DNA from: Stenotrophomonas maltophilia
GTDB lineage: Bacteria; Pseudomonadota; Gammaproteobacteria; Xanthomonadales; Xanthomonadaceae
Length of the DNA: 64,000 bases
NCBI RefSeq assembly: GCF_006970445.1
Contig: NZ_CP033877.1
Location: forward strand, 1,124,750-1,188,749
Direction: 5' to 3'
Positions 60,335 through 64,000 of this stretch are shown piece by piece; position 1 is the first letter of the stretch; every line of letters begins with the position of its first letter. The position numbers and the translations under genes are program-made. The notes beneath the pieces were generated by a model. It saw nothing but the letters and a program-made list of their open reading frames with translations, was not told the DNA's origin and ran no database searches.

Positions 60335-60835
60335 ATGCTCGAGATTCCCACCCTGCATACCGCGCGACTGCGGCTGCGTCCGCAGCAGCTGGACGACTTC
60401 AACGTCTATGCCGCGTTCCTGGCGTCGCCGCGCGCGCGTGGCATGGGGGGGCCGTTCGGTGAGGTGGCGGCGTGGGGCCAGTTCTGCCACGACCTGGCCA
60501 GCTGGCATCTGTTCGGTCATGGTGCATTGATGATCGAGCGTGCCGATACCGGTGCCTGCATCGGCCAGGTCGGGATCAACCACGGCCCGCTGTTCCCGGA
60601 AAAGGAACTGGGCTGGCTGCTGTATGACGGCCATGAAGGGAAGGGCTTCGCTACCGAAGCTGCCGGCGCGCTGCGCGACTGGGCCTTCGTGGTGGCGCAG
60701 CTGCCGACCCTGGTCAGCTACATGGCACCGGACAACCTGGCGTCGCAGGCCGTTGCACAGCGGCTGGGCGGCGTGCTGGACGATCACGCCGTGCGCAGTG
60801 ATGCCGATGATCTGGTGTATCGCTACCCGCGCTGA
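60335..60835 (+). CDS. GNAT family N-acetyltransferase (RimJ/RimL type)
   Basis: A 166-residue acetyltransferase: IPTLHTARLRLRPQQLDDFNVYAAFLASPRARGMGGPFGE (RimJ/L-type N terminus), IGQVGINHGPLFPEKELGWLLYDGHEGKGFATEAAGALRDWAF (acetyl-CoA loop EGKGFA, about 94-99), YMAPDNLASQAVAQRLGGVLDD. Acts probably on a ribosomal or other protein N terminus, but family members vary. The ATG at 60335 lies 13 bp after the lipoprotein stop. Confidence 0.88.
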   Translation: MLEIPTLHTARLRLRPQQLDDFNVYAAFLASPRARGMGGPFGEVAAWGQFCHDLASWHLFGHGALMIERADTGACIGQVGINHGPLFPEKELGWLLYDGHEGKGFATEAAGALRDWAFVVAQLPTLVSYMAPDNLASQAVAQRLGGVLDDHAVRSDADDLVYRYPR

Positions 60836-60838
60836 CGC

Positions 60839-61813
60839 CTAGCTGCCCGTGGCCGGGGCCTGTACCGTGCGGCCGAGCGCCTTGGCGACGCCTTCGCGCT
60901 TCTCGATCAGGAACTCCATCAGGGCGCGCACGCGCGGTGGCATCTGCTCGCGCGAAGGCACGTACAGGTAGAAGCCGGGGAACGGTGCCGACCACGCCGG
61001 CATCAGGCGGACCAGGCGCCCATCGGCCAGCATCGGCTGCAGTGACAGATCGATATGCTGCATCACGCCCAATCCCTGCAGCGCGGCGCGGATCATGCCC
61101 TCATCGTCGTTGGTGACATAGCGTCCGCGCGGTTCCACTTCAAAGTCATGACCGGGCTGGCCCGGCGTGCTGAATTCCCAGGCATAGACCCCGCCGCTGC
61201 CGGTCTGCCGGTAGCCCAGGCACTCGTGGGCGGCCAGTTCGGCGGGCGTGGTGGGCGTGCCATGGCGGGCCAGGTAGGCCGGCGAGGCGACCACCACCAT
61301 TTCCAGCATCGGCGTGACCGGCACGGCGATCATGCCTTCGGCCAACCGCTCGCCAAGGCGGATGCCGGCGTCACAGCCGTCGGCAACGATGCTGGACAGG
61401 CCGTCGTCCATCACCAGCTCGATGCGCAGCTCGGGGTAGCGCGCGAAGAACTCCGGTAGATGCGGTTCGATCAGCGTCTTGGCAGTCAGGCGCGCGGTGT
61501 TGATGCGCAGCAGGCCGGACGGAGCGTCATGGCTGGCGCGCAGGTCGCGTACTGCGGTTTCGATGGTGCTCAGCGATGGCCGCAGTGCGTCGAACAGGCG
61601 CTGGCCTTCCTCGGTGAGCGACATGTCACGGGTGGTCCGGTGCAGCAGGCGTACCCCCAGCTGTTTCTCCAGGGTCTTCAGGCTCTGCGACAACGCCGGG
61701 CGCGAGACCCCCATCTCAACGGCCGCTTTGGTGAAGCTGCGATGGTGGGCGATGTGGGCAAACCAGGCCAGCTGGGGCAGCAGGGCCGGGTTGATCGGGC
61801 TGGGGGCGCTCAT
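60839..61813 (-). CDS. LysR family transcriptional regulator
   Basis: A 324-residue LysR regulator. HTH AWFAHIAHHRSFTKAAVEMGVSRPALSQSLKTLEKQLGVRLLHRTTRDMSLTEEGQRLF (16-74), then the effector domain (about 100-305; GLLRINTARLTAKTLIEPHLPEFFARYPELRIELVMDDGLSSIVADGCDAGIRLGERL). It belongs to the CrgA-like branch that often controls a divergent enzyme gene. The divergent gene here is the alpha/beta hydrolase starting at 61987, across a 173-bp AT-richer region. Confidence 0.92.
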   Translation of the reverse strand: MSAPSPINPALLPQLAWFAHIAHHRSFTKAAVEMGVSRPALSQSLKTLEKQLGVRLLHRTTRDMSLTEEGQRLFDALRPSLSTIETAVRDLRASHDAPSGLLRINTARLTAKTLIEPHLPEFFARYPELRIELVMDDGLSSIVADGCDAGIRLGERLAEGMIAVPVTPMLEMVVVASPAYLARHGTPTTPAELAAHECLGYRQTGSGGVYAWEFSTPGQPGHDFEVEPRGRYVTNDDEGMIRAALQGLGVMQHIDLSLQPMLADGRLVRLMPAWSAPFPGFYLYVPSREQMPPRVRALMEFLIEKREGVAKALGRTVQAPATGS

Positions 61814-61986
61814 GGGGCTCGGTCGGCAGGACGGCGGGAGAAGATGGCGGCACAGGTTGTCGCTATTTGGTAATTGCAGCTTACTACTTTGGTTGTGATT
61901 GGCCGCTTTTTCGGCCCCAATCCCGGGTCTATCGTGCTTGCAACGGCGACACCCGTCGCCTCCCGCCGCTATCGAGGAGCCGCAGC

Positions 61987-62910
61987 ATGGAAACCATCAA
62001 CATCCAGAATCCGGACATGGCCTGGCCGATCGCCGCCGACCTGCATTTCCCGCCGGACTTCGACCGCAACCGGGTCTATCCCGCGATCATCAGCATGCAT
62101 CCGATCGGCAGCTGCAAGGAGCAGACCGCCGGCAACATCTACGGTGAGGCCCTGGCTCGCGAGGGCTACGTGGTGATCGCCTATGACGCCAGCTTCCAGG
62201 GCGCCAGCGGTGGCGAGCCGCGTCGGGTCGAAGACCCGACCCAGCGCGTGGAGGATGTACGCCGCGTGGTCGACCATCTGGTCACCCTGCCGTACGTGGA
62301 TGCCGAACGCATCGGCGTACTGGGCATCTGTGGCGGTGGTGGCTACGCGATCAACGCCACCATGACCGAGCGCCGCATCAAGGCGGTCACCAGCATCACC
62401 GGTGTCAACTTCGGCCGGCTCAGTCGTGAGGGCTTTGGCGGTTTCGATCCGATCGGCACGCTGGAGGCCATCGCTGCCCAGCGCACCGCCGAGATGCGCG
62501 GCGGCGAGGCCCGTGTGGACCTGTTCCTGCCGCCTTCGGTGGAACAGGGGCGCGCCGCCGGCATCACGGATATCGATGTGCTGGAGGCCACGGACTATTA
62601 CCGCACGCGCGAGCCGCAGCCCAACGGCGTGGTCAGTGCGCTGTTCTCGCATCGCGGTGCAGCGGTGGGCTGGGATGCCTTCCACCTGGCCGAAGTCCTG
62701 CTGACCCAACCGTTGCTGGTGGTGATCGGTGACAAGCCGGGTGGCTTTGGCGCCTACCGCGATGGCCTGGAGATCCATGGCCGTGCGGCGTCGAAGCACA
62801 AGCAGTTGAAGGTGGTGGAAGGCTGGTCGCATTACGACCTGTATGACAAGCCGGAGCCGGTGCGCGAGGCCCTGTCAGCGGTCGTTCCCTTCTTCAAGCA
62901 GCACCTGTGA
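61987..62910 (+). CDS. Alpha/beta hydrolase (YcjY/dienelactone-type)
   Basis: A 307-residue cytosolic hydrolase: IISMHPIGSCKEQTAGNIYGEALAREGYVVIAYDASFQGASGGEPR, nucleophile elbow VLGICGGGGYAIN at about 114-126 with Cys rather than Ser, Asp in LLVVIGDKPGG, and His in VEGWSHYDLYD. This is the YcjY/YcjX-like group of small hydrolases often induced with LysR partners; the natural substrate is unknown. Start 61987 has GGAG (GAGGAGCCGCAGC) about 9 bp upstream. Probably regulated by the divergent LysR protein. Confidence 0.88.
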   Translation: METINIQNPDMAWPIAADLHFPPDFDRNRVYPAIISMHPIGSCKEQTAGNIYGEALAREGYVVIAYDASFQGASGGEPRRVEDPTQRVEDVRRVVDHLVTLPYVDAERIGVLGICGGGGYAINATMTERRIKAVTSITGVNFGRLSREGFGGFDPIGTLEAIAAQRTAEMRGGEARVDLFLPPSVEQGRAAGITDIDVLEATDYYRTREPQPNGVVSALFSHRGAAVGWDAFHLAEVLLTQPLLVVIGDKPGGFGAYRDGLEIHGRAASKHKQLKVVEGWSHYDLYDKPEPVREALSAVVPFFKQHL

Positions 62911-62927
62911 GCTGATGTGGCAGGTGG

Positions 62928-62946
62928 TGCCGGCCACGGGCCGGCA
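62928..62946. repeat. SMAG-like hairpin without GTAG head
   Basis: Stem TGCCGGCC/GGCCGGCA with an ACG loop, between the hydrolase stop and the convergent gene's stop. Likely a terminator or a diverged REP. Confidence 0.6.
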
Positions 62947-64000
62947 TCATCTGTACGTGGAGTACTCCGCCCAGTCATCGAGATCGGCCAGTTCCGGCGC
63001 CAGCGCATGTTCGACCGCGCGGCGCAGCAGTGCCGGCGCGACGTAGTGCCGGTGCGCGGCATCGATCAGCGCCATGTACAGGCGGCCGAACGCATTGCGG
63101 GTCTGCACGCGTGTGCCGAGGCTGATCTCGATGTGGCCATCGGCACAGCGTTGCACGCGCACGCTGCTGCGGAAGCGCAGGTGGCGATCATCGGCGCCGA
63201 GCAGCACTTCGGCGCGGGTGTCCCCGTCATCGATGTGCGCGTCCAGCACCGGGTAGCGGCCGGCGAACAAGCGGCTGCGGTCGGTCGACAGCAGCGACGA
63301 TACCGGGCAGCCGAGTGGCGACGTACGCAACCGCAACGGCGCCACCAGGCGGTTGCGCAGCGCCATCAGGTGGCCCACGCCGGCAGGTGGATTGCGCAGG
63401 AAGCCTTCCAGCACATCGGCCAGCAGCGCCGACGCGGCGTGATGGGTGACCTGCGCGCTGTCCAGGCGCAGGGTGGTCTGGTCCTGGTAGTGGCTGTGCG
63501 GTAGTGCCGTGGGCAGCAGGCCATCACTGGCGGCAGCCCGTGCATGGATGGGATAGGCCGGCGTGGCACGTTCGACGAAGCCACGCAGCGGCCGCAGCGG
63601 GATCCGCCGCAGCGGACCGAACAGGGCGCGGGTACGCGCGCACAGATGCGCGCACAGGCTGGGGGGCGCTGCCTGCAGTGACAGCTGCAGCAGCGGCGCC
63701 GCCGCGAGTGTGGCGGCCGAGGGCCAGTGCGCTTCCGGCAATACCTCGGTCAGGCTGGGGATATCGGCGGCATTGCGCTGCACCTGCGCACGAGCCTGCT
63801 CGTCCATCGCCCCGGCCAGCTCATTGCTGTGGCAGGACAACGCGAACAGCGCCGGGTGTGCACGATGGTTCGATGCGAACTGATGCCAGGTGCCTCCGCC
63901 GAAGCGCACCGTGAACAGGCAGTCCGGTGGAATGCGGATACGCCGCAGCGTGCGTGCGAAGGCCACGGGATCGCGCGCCAGCTGCGCGTCGGACGCGGTG
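62947..64000 (-). CDS. Hypothetical protein with DUF2867-like C-terminal part (5' end beyond window)
   Basis: The frame is open to the right edge (351 codons visible); an in-frame GTG at 63966 is not clearly a start because TASDAQLARDP precedes it in frame. The N-terminal visible part FARTLRRIRIPPDCLFTVRFGGGTWHQFASNHRAHPALFALSCHSNELAGAMDE recalls a metal-binding or cupin-like fold by its W-H and C-H-S-N-E residues, and the C-terminal 190 residues (HYQDQTTLRLDSAQVTHHAASALLADVLEGFLRNPPAGVGHLMALRNRLVAPLRLRTSPLGCPVSSLL...FRSSVRVQRCADGHIEISLGTRVQTRNAFGRLYMALIDAAHRHYVAPALLRRAVEHA) fit DUF2867. Function unknown. Confidence 0.7.
   Translation of the reverse strand, partial: TASDAQLARDPVAFARTLRRIRIPPDCLFTVRFGGGTWHQFASNHRAHPALFALSCHSNELAGAMDEQARAQVQRNAADIPSLTEVLPEAHWPSAATLAAAPLLQLSLQAAPPSLCAHLCARTRALFGPLRRIPLRPLRGFVERATPAYPIHARAAASDGLLPTALPHSHYQDQTTLRLDSAQVTHHAASALLADVLEGFLRNPPAGVGHLMALRNRLVAPLRLRTSPLGCPVSSLLSTDRSRLFAGRYPVLDAHIDDGDTRAEVLLGADDRHLRFRSSVRVQRCADGHIEISLGTRVQTRNAFGRLYMALIDAAHRHYVAPALLRRAVEHALAPELADLDDWAEYSTYR

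Overview
The window is a high-GC gammaproteobacterial chromosome segment that looks like Stenotrophomonas or a close member of the Xanthomonadaceae. The support is the fused aspartate kinase/diaminopimelate decarboxylase gene, the MurL/MurD2 pair, a TonB-receptor maltodextrin locus, and many copies of the GTAG-headed REP hairpin known from S. maltophilia as SMAG. No tRNA, rRNA, CRISPR, prophage or intact insertion sequence was seen.

Layout. 1-6.95 kb: start of a SUF iron-sulfur operon (sufR-like regulator, sufB cut by the left edge), a SET-domain protein, two envelope proteins, a lysine-tailed HU protein, OsmC, and two tandem PhzF paralogues separated by a perfect palindrome. 7-12.4 kb: lysAC, then murL and murD2 (alternative route for D-Glu into peptidoglycan). 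12.5-15.2 kb: SMI1/KNR4 protein, exported dienelactone-hydrolase-like protein, and a polyprenyl diphosphate synthase. 15.3-27.9 kb: maltodextrin utilisation locus (GH13 glucosidase, TonB receptor, GH97, six-hairpin glycosidase, sugar MFS, secreted GH13), with the same 14-bp palindrome TGAATACGTATGCA in all three promoter regions. A LacI regulator at 35.6-36.6 kb is the best candidate to bind it. 28-36.6 kb: SseB-like protein, amidohydrolase, acetyltransferase, and an ABC ATPase with a giant ABC-permease/M1-peptidase fusion.

37-45.7 kb: after ssb and its terminator lies an RHS polymorphic-toxin island. It has one full exported RHS protein whose variable tip resembles a YkuD/Tlde1-type L,D-transpeptidase, a probable periplasmic immunity protein, an orphan RHS tip broken by a frameshift, further immunity-like genes and remnants, and a decayed copy of the first tip with the catalytic Cys changed to Phe. 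The island reads as lower in GC than its surroundings and ends at a second terminator.

45.8-55.6 kb: two convergent operons and a LacI gene form a sugar-oxidation cluster. It encodes a Tat-type sugar isomerase, a GMC oxidoreductase with its Tat 'subunit 3', a DUF1080 protein, a cytochrome c, two more isomerase-like TIM barrels, a Gfo/Idh/MocA dehydrogenase and an MFS transporter. The palindrome TGCAATCGATTGCA occurs at both outer ends. The gene set fits periplasmic 3-oxidation of glycosides followed by cleavage of the 3-keto-glycoside. 55.7-64 kb: two diguanylate cyclases, an AI-2E family protein, a lipoprotein, an acetyltransferase, a LysR regulator divergent from an alpha/beta hydrolase, and a partial protein at the right edge.

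The most notable items are the RHS/L,D-transpeptidase-like toxin island with its scars, the operator-bounded 3-keto-glycoside cluster, and the dispersed LacI sites of the maltodextrin locus.
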